Assembly: GCF_003115845.1 (NCBI RefSeq)
Contig: NZ_KZ819023.1
Span: 272,920 to 336,919 of the forward strand
Origin: Brenneria roseae subsp. roseae
GTDB taxonomy: Bacteria; Pseudomonadota; Gammaproteobacteria; Enterobacterales; Enterobacteriaceae
Direction: 5' to 3'
Length of the DNA stretch: 64,000 nt
How positions within the stretch are numbered: the first letter of the stretch is position 1; each line of letters opens with the position of its first letter. Below are positions 56,001 to 64,000 of this stretch, piece by piece. A model generated the notes under the pieces. The model did not search any database and had not been told where the DNA came from. It saw only the letters and a list, made by a program, of their open reading frames with translations. The position numbers and the translations under genes were made by a program.

Positions 56001-59000
56001 GTGAAATCACCGCTCAACGCATTATCTACGCAGTTAAGTGAGTTAATGCTCCGCGATCAGCAACGCCTGCGCCGTCGTTTACAGGGGGCGGCAAAAGTTG
56101 GCAACCCACAGGCTCAGGCGGCGATTGCTCAGGAAATTGAGGGGGAGATCGCCGCCGCGCGCCAGAAGGTGGACAATCGGCGTGCTGGCTGCCCGGCTAT
56201 TCATTATCCCGAACAGTTGCCTGTCAGCCAGAAGAAAGACGCTATTCTGAATGCGTTGCGCGAGCATCAGGTCATCATCGTGGCGGGGGAAACCGGTTCG
56301 GGGAAAACCACGCAGCTTCCGAAGATTTGTCTTGAGTTGGGCCGCGGCGTGCGCGGCTTGATCGGTCATACTCAGCCACGTCGGCTGGCGGCCAGAACGG
56401 TGGCCGATCGCATCGCGGCCGAACTGGAAACGCCGTTGGGCGGCAGCGTGGGGTATAAAGTCCGTTTTAACGATCAGGTGGGGGATAATACGCTGGTCAA
56501 ACTGATGACCGACGGCATTCTGCTGGCTGAAATTCAGCAGGATCGGTTGTTAATGCAGTATGACACCCTGATTATCGATGAAGCGCACGAGCGCAGCCTG
56601 AACATCGATTTTATTCTGGGATATTTACGCCAGCTTCTGCCGAAGCGTCCTGATTTAAAAGTCATCATTACCTCCGCGACTATCGATCCCCAACGTTTTT
56701 CCCGCCATTTTGATAATGCGCCAATCATTGAAGTGTCCGGGCGCACCTACCCGGTGGATGTACGGTATCGGCCGGTGGTGGAAGAAGCCGCGGACAGCGA
56801 TCGCGATCAGCTCCAAGCCATCTTTGATGCGGTAGATGAACTGGGCCGGGAAGGGCCGGGCGATATTCTGATTTTTATGAGCGGTGAGCGGGAAATTCGC
56901 GATACGGCCGATGCGTTGACCAAACTGGATTTGCCGCATACTGAAATCCTGCCGCTGTATGCCCGGTTGTCCAATCAGGAGCAGAACCGGGTCTTCCAGT
57001 CACATCACGGGCGACGTATTGTGCTGGCGACCAACGTGGCTGAAACGTCGCTGACGGTGCCGGGAATTCGCTATGTGATTGACCCCGGAACGGCGCGAAT
57101 TAGCCGCTATAGCTTTCGAACCAAGGTACAGCGTCTGCCGATTGAGGCCATTTCCCAGGCGTCGGCCAATCAGCGTAAAGGGCGCTGTGGCCGTGTCGCT
57201 GCCGGGATCTGTATCCGTCTCTACTCCGAGCAGGATTTCCTGTCGCGCCCGGAATTTACCGATCCGGAAATTCTGCGCACCAATCTGGCGTCCGTTATTT
57301 TGCAGATGACGGCGCTGGGATTGGGGGATATCGCGGCGTTTCCGTTTGTTGAGGCGCCGGATAAACGTAACATTCAGGATGGCGTGCGGCTGCTGGAAGA
57401 ACTGGGCGCGATTCAACTGGCGGAAAACGGTCATTACCAACTGACGCCGCAGGGGCGCCAACTGGCGCAACTGCCTATCGATCCCCGTCTGGCGCGAATG
57501 GTGCTGGAAGCCCGCAATACGAGCTGTGTGCGTGAAGTGATGGTGATGACTGCCGCCCTGTCCATTCAGGATCCCCGCGAGCGGCCGTTGGATAAAAAAC
57601 AGGCGTCAGACGAAAAACATCGGCGTTTCGCCGATAAAGACTCCGACTTTCTGGCGTTCGTCAATTTGTGGGACTATCTGCGCGAACAACAAAAAGCGCT
57701 CTCTTCCAGCCAGTTCCGCCGGCTGTGTCGCAGTGATTATCTGAACTATCTGCGCGTGCGCGAGTGGCAGGATATCTACACGCAACTGCGTCAGGTGGTG
57801 AAAGAACTGGGGATACCCGTAAACAGCGAGCCTGCCGATTATCGCAGTATTCACTGCGCGCTGTTGACGGGGTTGCTGTCGCACATCGGTCAGAAAGATG
57901 TTGAAAAACAGGAGTTCAGCGGGGCGCGCAATGCGCGTTTCGCCATCTTCCCCGGTTCAGGCTTGTTTAAAAAACCGCCTAAATGGACGATGGTGGCCGA
58001 ACTGGTGGAAACCAGCCGGCTGTGGGGACGTATCGCGGCCCGCATCGAGCCCGAATGGATTGAGCCGCTGGCCCAGCACCTGATCAAGCGCAGCTATAGC
58101 GATCCGCACTGGGAAAAAGCGCAGGGAACGGTGATGGCGCAGGAAAAAGTCACGCTGTTCGGCTTGCCGATTGTGGCGGCGCGTAAAGTGAATTACAGCC
58201 AGATCGATCCCGTACTGGCGCGTGAATTATTCATTCGCCACGCGCTGGTGGAAGGCGACTGGCAAACGCAGCATGCGTTTTTTCGCGCCAACCTGAAATT
58301 GCTGGCCGAAGTCGAGGAACTGGAGAATAAATCGCGTCGCCGCGACATTCTGGTGGACGATGAAACGCTGTTTGCCTTTTACGATCGCCGTTTGCCGCGC
58401 GACATCATCTCTGCCCGCCATTTTGACAAGTGGTGGAAAACGGCCAGCCGTCAGAATACCGATCTGCTGAACTTTGAAAAAAGCATGTTGATCAAAGACG
58501 GCGCGGACAAGATTAGCGCGCTGGATTATCCGAATTTCTGGCATCAGGGCAACCTGAAGCTGCGCCTGTCTTATCAGTTTGAACCGGGGACGGACGCCGA
58601 TGGCGTGACGGTCCATATTCCGTTGCCGATCCTCAATCAGGTGCATGATGAGGGATTTGAATGGCAAATTCCCGGCGTGCGTCGTGAACTGGTGATTGCC
58701 TTGATCAAATCGTTGCCGAAACCGATGCGCCGTAACTTTGTTCCGGCCCCCAATTATGCCGAAGCGTTTCTGGCGCGAGCGACGCCGTTGGAAAAAGGCC
58801 TGCTGGAGTCGCTGGAGCGTGAATTGCGGTTGATGACGGGCGTCACCGTGCCGCGTGACGAGTGGCAATGGGAACAGGTGCCCGATCATCTGAAAGTGAC
58901 GTTTCGCGTGGTGGACGAAAAAAATCGCCTATTGCGTGAAGGGAAGGACCTGAATGCGCTGAAAGATCAACTGAAAGATAAAGTGCAGCAGACGCTTTCC

Positions 59001-59888
59001 GCCGTGGCGGATGACGGGCTGGAACAGCACAACCTGCACGTCTGGAGTTTTGGTTCTCTGCCCGATTGCTATGAGCAAAAGCGGGGCGGTTACTCGGTAA
59101 AAGCCTACCCGGCGCTGGTGGATGAAAAGGACAGTGTGGCGATTCGCCTGTTTGATACGCCCCATCAGCAACAGCAGGTGATGCGTCAGGGGCTACGGCG
59201 TTTGCTGCTGCTGAATATTCCTTCGCCAATCAAGTACCTGCATGAGAAGTTACCCAATAAGGCAAAGCTGGGGCTGTACTTTAATCCTTACGGTAAAGTA
59301 CTCGATCTGATTGATGACTGTATCGCCTGTGCTGTCGATAAGTTGATTAGCGAATTTGGCGGTCCGGTGTGGCAGGAAGACGCTTTCCAGAAATTGCATG
59401 AAAAAGTGCGCGCGGAACTTAACGATACGGTGGTGGATATCGCCAAACAGGTGGAACAGATTCTGACGACGGTGTTTGCTATCAACAAGCGCTTGAAAGG
59501 GCGCATTGATATGACGCTGGCGCTGGCGCTGAGTGATATTAAAAACCAGATCAATGGACTGGTGTTCCGCGGTTTCGTTACCGACAATGGCTGGCATCGA
59601 CTGCCTGACGTACTGCGTTATTTGCAGGCGATTGAGCGCCGGCTGGAAAAACTGGCGCAGGACGCTCACCGCGATCGGGCACAGATGCTGAAGGTGGAGC
59701 AGGTGCAGCAGGCCTGGCAGCAATGGTGGAATAAACTGCCAGCCGAACGGCGTGACGATGATGAGGTGAAAGCGATCCGTTGGATGATTGAAGAACTGCG
59801 CGTGAGCTACTTTGCTCAGCAGTTAGGAACGCCATTTCCCATTTCAGAAAAACGGATACTACAGGCGATGGAGCAGACGGGGTTGTAG
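56001..59888 (+). CDS. hrpA: DEAH-box ATP-dependent RNA helicase HrpA
   Basis: This 1295-residue helicase is known for rescuing stalled ribosomes and for processing of fimbrial mRNA. Walker A is GETGSGKT at residues 96-103, the DEAH box is at 193-196, and SATIDPQRF, TNVAETSLTVPG and QRKGRCGR complete the helicase motifs. The winged-helix, ratchet and OB regions and the long HrpA C-terminus follow. It starts with GTG at 56001, 8 bases after AAGGA, and its length is close to the 1300 aa of E. coli HrpA. It is the last backbone gene before the AT-rich insertion. Confidence 0.97.
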   Translation: MKSPLNALSTQLSELMLRDQQRLRRRLQGAAKVGNPQAQAAIAQEIEGEIAAARQKVDNRRAGCPAIHYPEQLPVSQKKDAILNALREHQVIIVAGETGSGKTTQLPKICLELGRGVRGLIGHTQPRRLAARTVADRIAAELETPLGGSVGYKVRFNDQVGDNTLVKLMTDGILLAEIQQDRLLMQYDTLIIDEAHERSLNIDFILGYLRQLLPKRPDLKVIITSATIDPQRFSRHFDNAPIIEVSGRTYPVDVRYRPVVEEAADSDRDQLQAIFDAVDELGREGPGDILIFMSGEREIRDTADALTKLDLPHTEILPLYARLSNQEQNRVFQSHHGRRIVLATNVAETSLTVPGIRYVIDPGTARISRYSFRTKVQRLPIEAISQASANQRKGRCGRVAAGICIRLYSEQDFLSRPEFTDPEILRTNLASVILQMTALGLGDIAAFPFVEAPDKRNIQDGVRLLEELGAIQLAENGHYQLTPQGRQLAQLPIDPRLARMVLEARNTSCVREVMVMTAALSIQDPRERPLDKKQASDEKHRRFADKDSDFLAFVNLWDYLREQQKALSSSQFRRLCRSDYLNYLRVREWQDIYTQLRQVVKELGIPVNSEPADYRSIHCALLTGLLSHIGQKDVEKQEFSGARNARFAIFPGSGLFKKPPKWTMVAELVETSRLWGRIAARIEPEWIEPLAQHLIKRSYSDPHWEKAQGTVMAQEKVTLFGLPIVAARKVNYSQIDPVLARELFIRHALVEGDWQTQHAFFRANLKLLAEVEELENKSRRRDILVDDETLFAFYDRRLPRDIISARHFDKWWKTASRQNTDLLNFEKSMLIKDGADKISALDYPNFWHQGNLKLRLSYQFEPGTDADGVTVHIPLPILNQVHDEGFEWQIPGVRRELVIALIKSLPKPMRRNFVPAPNYAEAFLARATPLEKGLLESLERELRLMTGVTVPRDEWQWEQVPDHLKVTFRVVDEKNRLLREGKDLNALKDQLKDKVQQTLSAVADDGLEQHNLHVWSFGSLPDCYEQKRGGYSVKAYPALVDEKDSVAIRLFDTPHQQQQVMRQGLRRLLLLNIPSPIKYLHEKLPNKAKLGLYFNPYGKVLDLIDDCIACAVDKLISEFGGPVWQEDAFQKLHEKVRAELNDTVVDIAKQVEQILTTVFAINKRLKGRIDMTLALALSDIKNQINGLVFRGFVTDNGWHRLPDVLRYLQAIERRLEKLAQDAHRDRAQMLKVEQVQQAWQQWWNKLPAERRDDDEVKAIRWMIEELRVSYFAQQLGTPFPISEKRILQAMEQTGL

Positions 59889-60067
59889 GCAGCTTAACTC
59901 ATGTACTAACCTTATTTTTAAATAATGTTGTTGATTATTCATCTTTGCTCTATATTAATTTTCGATGAAATTCGCACGTGGAGGCAGTAAACTTTCATCT
60001 GAAACTGGAACTATAAAACACTAATGGGAGCTATTTTCTCCATATTTCAGTATTAAGAGGGTACACT

Positions 60068-60376
60068 ATGGATGCTTTTTTAGAGAAAAATGGATATTTA
60101 GATTTTGAGAGTTCAGGACGGATATATGATTTTAAATCACCTCTTAGTGCTAACGACTATTTCTCAATAGTTCCTGAAAGTCCTTTGCCACCACACACTT
60201 CACCAATTATAGATGAAGATACGGGAATGTGTATAGGATATATAGGGCCATCCAGAGGAGGAGTTTATGATATCTATGACATAGATGGTAAATTTGTCAC
60301 TCTCCACGAGCTACCTTTGGAATCACCACTTATAGACCCGTTTGATATTGTCTTTTTAGGACCATTTTTTATATAA
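60068..60376 (+). CDS. Small AT-rich protein resembling a polymorphic-toxin linker fragment
   Basis: This 102-residue protein has no family that I can name. An AGAGGG ribosome site supports translation. Its second half, GYIGPSRGGVYDIYDIDGKF followed by LPLESPLIDPFDIVFLG, has the look of the linker just before the toxin tip in Rhs/CdiA-like proteins, where a hydrophobic glycine-rich segment would follow; here a stop codon comes instead. It could be a truncated toxin relic or an independent small protein. The next gene starts 14 bases later, so the two form an operon. Base composition is far more AT-rich than hrpA, a sign of transfer. Confidence 0.5.
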   Translation: MDAFLEKNGYLDFESSGRIYDFKSPLSANDYFSIVPESPLPPHTSPIIDEDTGMCIGYIGPSRGGVYDIYDIDGKFVTLHELPLESPLIDPFDIVFLGPFFI

Positions 60377-60390
60377 ATGATGGAGGGTTT

Positions 60391-60804
60391 ATGATTCATA
60401 TTCAAGATAATGATACCGATTTTTTCATATATCCTATTGAAAAGATTAAAAATAAAGGAGAAGGGGGTACGCAATATGATAGTTGGTTGGATATGTATAT
60501 TGAGATAAAATCAAAGGGACTCAATTTTAGTGCAAAATGGGGGTGTTTTGTATGTGACCTAATCGAATTACATACACAATTGTTGAAGTTGAAAGCTAGT
60601 GACGATGAATCAATATATTTATTTTCTCCAGATGAGGGGATGCTAAAACTAATATTTGGGAAAAATAAACTTGACACATACTATGTTACATTTACTATAT
60701 ATACTGATATTCGCTCCGACGTTTATGTTCATGGGATATCTGGCATAGATATCCCATCAATGGATAATTTAATCAATGCTGTTCATGAATTGATTAATTA
60801 TTAA
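60391..60804 (+). CDS. WapI-like immunity protein candidate
   Basis: This 137-residue soluble protein has the strand pattern of small immunity proteins of the WapI type: DSWLDMYIEIKSKGLNFSAK at the start, a central helix DLIELHTQLLKLK, then FGKNKLDTYYVTFTIYTD and a final VHGISGIDIP with a C-terminal helix. GGAGGG precedes the ATG. It is co-directional with the preceding toxin-fragment-like gene and ends tail to tail with hcp, the stops overlapping by four bases. The immunity role is inferred from fold pattern and context. Confidence 0.5.
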   Translation: MIHIQDNDTDFFIYPIEKIKNKGEGGTQYDSWLDMYIEIKSKGLNFSAKWGCFVCDLIELHTQLLKLKASDDESIYLFSPDEGMLKLIFGKNKLDTYYVTFTIYTDIRSDVYVHGISGIDIPSMDNLINAVHELINY

Positions 60805-61280
60805 TGTATTCTATCCTCCCATATACTATAACCTGATGTCCCTGTTGCATGGTTTGTCCAGATAATATCTTTATAATAAAATAAAACAACCTCGTGAGGT
60901 TGTTTATCTGCATGAGTCAAAGAGTGTGGATAATCCACTGAAAGATTTGCGATAGATGCACTATTCAGTTTTATTGTATAATATTTTTTCAATGCCCCTT
61001 CCGCCGAGCTTCTATAGAAATCAAAAATGCATTCCAGTATTTCATTTTCAGATATAGAAACACCCAATAACGGTGATGATTTATCCACTAACTTAATTAT
61101 TTCAACTGGATTATGTTTTACATTTTGATCTCTCGTTATTGTATGTCTGAATGCGAGAGTAAATATCTCATCTTCATGGCCGATCTGATATCGATTACCT
61201 ATTGAGTCAAAAGTTGAACATCCAGCAGAAATTAGTCCTTGTTTTTTCCCATTTACCGTCATGTAAATAATATTAGCCAT
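60801..61280 (-). CDS. hcp: Type VI secretion Hcp-family protein (orphan)
   Basis: This 159-residue protein is an Hcp of the enterobacterial type, the hexameric ring that builds the inner tube of the type VI secretion system and carries effectors. The start MANIIYMTVNGKKQGLISAG, the middle QIGHEDEIFTLAFRHTITRD, and the ending TSGYSIWEDRIH are typical. AGAGGG precedes the start. No other T6SS gene is in the window, so it is an orphan island copy. AT content is high. The opposite-strand toxin/immunity-like pair abuts its 3' end, a usual place for Hcp-linked cargo. Confidence 0.9.
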   Translation of the reverse strand: MANIIYMTVNGKKQGLISAGCSTFDSIGNRYQIGHEDEIFTLAFRHTITRDQNVKHNPVEIIKLVDKSSPLLGVSISENEILECIFDFYRSSAEGALKKYYTIKLNSASIANLSVDYPHSLTHADKQPHEVVLFYYKDIIWTNHATGTSGYSIWEDRIH

Positions 61281-61399
61281 ATTAATCCCTCTATAGCATC
61301 TTTAGAAAAAAATAAAAATCAACAAACCTTGTTTGTTAAAACGACATTATACAATTTCAACGCATAATCAATCGGTTCCAGAGATAATCTCTGACTATT

Positions 61400-62227
61400 T
61401 TAGTCTTTTAACCGCACATATACCGATTTGATTTCTTCTTCACCATATTTTTGCTCCAGCCGTTTGATGATGAAATGGCCTCGCGCCATGTTCTGATAAT
61501 GATGAATGAACAGGGTATTGATTGCCGCGCCGCTGGCGGCGCCGATGACCGGAACGATTTGGGCGGCCATTTTTTCCGTGATGGTAATGCCCAGCCGTGT
61601 CGCAACGGCGTCGATCAGCCTGGCCAACGTCCTGCCGGCCTGTGATGTGGTGATCCTTGCCGAGGCTTTTTCCGCGCCTTTCTTGCTGGCGAGGTCTACC
61701 AGTTCACGGGTGGTCTGTTTCGTGATATCGGCAAGAACCGCGCGCGATGCGTAGTAGGCCGAATCGGCGGCGTCATCGCTTTTGGTTTTGCCCCCCAGCG
61801 CGAAGACTTCTACGCAGGCCGCTTTAACTGAAAAGTCGCTCAGCGAGAAACCTTCGCTGCGGGCGATATCCGCAACGGCTCGCATCATGATCGTGGTGCT
61901 GACGGGTAGTTCGACCATCAATCCTGCTGCCCCGAAAAAGCCACTGACCGCACCTGATGTTGCCGCGGCCAGCTTATGGGTCTTTGGCGATGAGGCGCGC
62001 TTTGGCGCGTCATCCAGCGTATATAACGCGGCATCGACCGATTTATGCAGCGCGGCATGAACCACATCCTGCACTTTGTTTTTTACAAACCCCGGAAGTT
62101 TAGACAAACTCCATTCAATCGGCCCCCCCACTAAATTCGCCAGCTGAATGGTGATTGAAGGCGCTTCCAGCAATGCAATGGCTTGCCGAATATCGTCCAG
62201 GTCCTGCTGATTATCAAAAATGGTCAT
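61400..62227 (-). CDS. EcsC-family protein
   Basis: This 275-residue protein belongs to the EcsC family, named after a Bacillus gene beside an ABC transporter; its role in Gram-negatives is unknown. The typical glycine-rich hydrophobic segments are visible (AAATSGAVSGFFGAAGLMVE and VPVIGAASGAAINTLFIHHY), suggesting membrane association. Between them lies a helical, lysine-rich region. It is transcribed toward hcp and lies downstream of the EAL-domain gene. GC content is back to backbone level here. Confidence 0.85.
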   Translation of the reverse strand: MTIFDNQQDLDDIRQAIALLEAPSITIQLANLVGGPIEWSLSKLPGFVKNKVQDVVHAALHKSVDAALYTLDDAPKRASSPKTHKLAAATSGAVSGFFGAAGLMVELPVSTTIMMRAVADIARSEGFSLSDFSVKAACVEVFALGGKTKSDDAADSAYYASRAVLADITKQTTRELVDLASKKGAEKASARITTSQAGRTLARLIDAVATRLGITITEKMAAQIVPVIGAASGAAINTLFIHHYQNMARGHFIIKRLEQKYGEEEIKSVYVRLKD

Positions 62228-62297
62228 AACGTATTTAAAATCCTGCTGGTTATTACGGTATTTTTATGACGTGATGCACGCGATGTGACAACGTGCG

Positions 62298-64000
62298 TTA
62301 CTGAGCTTTATGAAGCGCTAACCAGGTGGTGAATGCCTCCGGTAACATCGGCTGGGAAAAATAGTAGCCCTGAACTTCATCACACTCTAATTGGATCAGA
62401 TAGTCGAGCGTGTCTTTATCCTCGACGCCTTCCGCCAGTACCAAATAATTGAGTTTATGCAGCATACTGATGATGGATTCGACGATAATTCGACTATTCT
62501 TATCAGTTTTAATATCTTTTATCAGCGACTTATCCAGTTTTATGACCGTGGCCGGAATATTCTTCAGATAGTTTAAATTGCTGTAGCCCGTGCCAAAATC
62601 ATCAAGGGAAATAATAAACCCATGTTCTGATAACGCCAGAATAGTGGCAAGTGCTTCAGAACTTTCAATGATTTTCTGTGTTTCCACACATTCAATTTGA
62701 ATATCGCGCGGAGTTAAACCGTCGCTATCAAGAATATTGATTAAACGCGCAATAAAATGGTCTTCAGCAAAATTGCCGGCGGCAACATTAATGGATACGG
62801 GAAATAAAAGTCCCGCCTGACGCCAGATTTTTAGCTGTCTGGCTGTCTGTTTAATGACCCACTCCGTCAGCGGGCGCATCAGCGTTGTACCTTCCGCCAA
62901 TGGAATAAATTGATCCGGGCAGATTTCACCTAACGCGGAGTGATGCCATCGGATTAACGCTTCTGCGCCAGTCACGGTATTGTTCATAACATTCAGCTTT
63001 GGCTGATAAACCAGATACAGACCGGGTTTGTCGTTCTGTAATAGGTCAGACAGCTCGTTGAGCAAGGTGAAAGCCTGCTGCTGGATTTTATCGCTGTCTG
63101 GGCTGTAGGCACAGTAACGAACATTGTTATTGATGGCATCATGCAATGCGCTCATGGATTCGCGCAGGATACGCTGCGGTTCATCCACGGGGATCTGGAA
63201 CGCGGTATAGCCAGCAAACAGATCCAGTTTTAATGGCACATGGCTGGTAATGCTGTCCTGAATGCGAGTTGAACAGGAAACCAGCTCTTCAAGCACTTGC
63301 GTTTTCATGTCGGCCTTCACCAGCAGCGCGAAACGACCTACGGCCGCACAGTAAATACTCTCATGGGCATGAAAAGTCAGGCTCAGAAACATGCCGATAT
63401 CTTTCAGGATGTTTTCTACGGTCGGCATGCCGAGCGAACGCCCCATCTCATAGGCATAAGAGATATCAATGCTATCAATCAGTATCAACAGATAGTTTTC
63501 ATGGATATCCGTCATATTGCTGATATCTTCTATCAGCCGCTGGCGGTTTGGCAGCATGGTTACCGCATCAACCAGCCCGATGGCGTTGCGGTATTCAATC
63601 AACGCCATGGCAATGGCGGCTAAATCTTTGAGCGTGTGCAGTTGTATCTTGCTGAATGTCCGGGGGATATAATCGATGGCGCAGAGCGTACCGATGGAAT
63701 AACCTTCTTTTGTGATGAGAGGTATCCCCGCGTAAAAGCGAATCTGCGGCGCATTGGTCACATATGGACTGTTTTTAAAATGCTTATCCTGTAATGCATC
63801 CTTACATATCAATATATTTCCTGTCTGCACCACAAAATGATCGAATGATCCGACTTTTTCCATTTCGGTCAGAGCGAAATGAGTCCTGGCTTTAATGTGT
63901 TGTTTCTTTGTGCCACTAATCGTAATCAGCGACGTTGGCATTTTTAGCAGCTGACAAGTCAGATCGGTGATTTTATTAAGGATATCATCTTGAGATATAT
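62298..64000 (-). CDS. GAF / degenerate GGDEF / EAL cyclic-di-GMP phosphodiesterase, cut by window end
   Basis: The frame is open through the window edge at 64000, so the ATG at 63941 is internal: the upstream codons (DDILNKITDLTCQLL) are the normal first helix of a GAF domain. The order is GAF (to about 120 residues past the ATG), a GGDEF-like domain without the GGDEF motif, and a C-terminal EAL domain (about 310-540). EAL residues are kept: EALIRW, ECVET, DDFGTGYSN, IKLDKSL, LAEGVED and QGYYFSQP, so cyclic-di-GMP hydrolysis is likely. It has no membrane segment in the visible part. Confidence 0.88.
   Translation of the reverse strand, partial: ISQDDILNKITDLTCQLLKMPTSLITISGTKKQHIKARTHFALTEMEKVGSFDHFVVQTGNILICKDALQDKHFKNSPYVTNAPQIRFYAGIPLITKEGYSIGTLCAIDYIPRTFSKIQLHTLKDLAAIAMALIEYRNAIGLVDAVTMLPNRQRLIEDISNMTDIHENYLLILIDSIDISYAYEMGRSLGMPTVENILKDIGMFLSLTFHAHESIYCAAVGRFALLVKADMKTQVLEELVSCSTRIQDSITSHVPLKLDLFAGYTAFQIPVDEPQRILRESMSALHDAINNNVRYCAYSPDSDKIQQQAFTLLNELSDLLQNDKPGLYLVYQPKLNVMNNTVTGAEALIRWHHSALGEICPDQFIPLAEGTTLMRPLTEWVIKQTARQLKIWRQAGLLFPVSINVAAGNFAEDHFIARLINILDSDGLTPRDIQIECVETQKIIESSEALATILALSEHGFIISLDDFGTGYSNLNYLKNIPATVIKLDKSLIKDIKTDKNSRIIVESIISMLHKLNYLVLAEGVEDKDTLDYLIQLECDEVQGYYFSQPMLPEAFTTWLALHKAQ

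Noticed and set aside
60068-60376. Complete secreted toxin
   Set aside because: No recognisable catalytic motif is present, and the frame ends where a toxin tip would begin. I report it only as a fragment-like protein.

Overview
The window reads as a chromosomal segment of an Enterobacterales bacterium, most likely a plant-associated member of the Pectobacteriaceae (Brenneria, Dickeya or Pectobacterium type). The backbone follows, from memory, the Escherichia coli 29-32 min region almost gene for gene: rnb, fabI, sapFDCBA, pspF-pspABC, ycjX-ycjF-tyrR, tpx, mpaA, an mppA/oppA-type gene, zntB, fnrS, ttcA, ldhA, ydbH-ynbE, azoR, hrpA. The genus is inferred; the order-level assignment is strong.

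Layout. 1-5.9 kb: the end of araD, a CstA-family transporter, an aldo/keto reductase and RNase II. 5.9-22.8 kb: an accessory metabolic block between rnb and fabI. It holds a YdeP-type molybdopterin oxidoreductase; an alpha-glucoside PTS plus GH4 6-phospho-glucosidase with a GntR regulator and matching operators; a LysR regulator; a LacI / anion-type MFS transporter / GH31 glycosidase unit; and a three-domain OYE-FMN-fumarate-reductase flavoprotein followed by its ApbE flavin transferase. 22.8-29.1 kb: fabI and the complete sap operon. 29.3-33.1 kb: an unrecognised gene, the Fur-boxed sRNA RyhB, and pspF facing pspABC with a sigma-54 promoter. 33.3-44.7 kb: a large DUF2339 membrane protein, ycjXF, tyrR, tpx, mpaA, a frameshifted oligopeptide/murein-peptide binding protein, and zntB. 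44.7-47.2 kb: the anaerobic sRNA FnrS with an FNR box, ttcA, then a decayed strip holding a phage integrase tail and a chimeric gene relic. In E. coli the Rac prophage sits in ttcA, so this looks like the scar of a similar element. 47.2-55.8 kb: ldhA, two Aer-type chemoreceptors, ydbH-ynbE without ydbL, azoR. 56.0-59.9 kb: hrpA. 59.9-61.4 kb: an AT-rich insertion with an orphan T6SS hcp facing a small toxin-fragment/immunity-like pair. 61.4-64.0 kb: an EcsC-family protein and a GAF-GGDEF-EAL protein cut by the window end.

How it fits together. Several loci deal with oxygen, iron and membrane stress (FnrS, RyhB, Psp, Aer, LdhA, the soluble fumarate-reductase-like enzyme). Others deal with scavenging alpha-linked sugars from plant tissue (PTS/GH4, MFS/GH31). 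The least described units are the FRD-ApbE pair, the LacI-MFS-GH31 unit whose transporter type suggests a charged glycoside, the hcp/immunity insertion, and the unknown gene beside RyhB. I saw no tRNA, rRNA, complete insertion sequence or CRISPR array.
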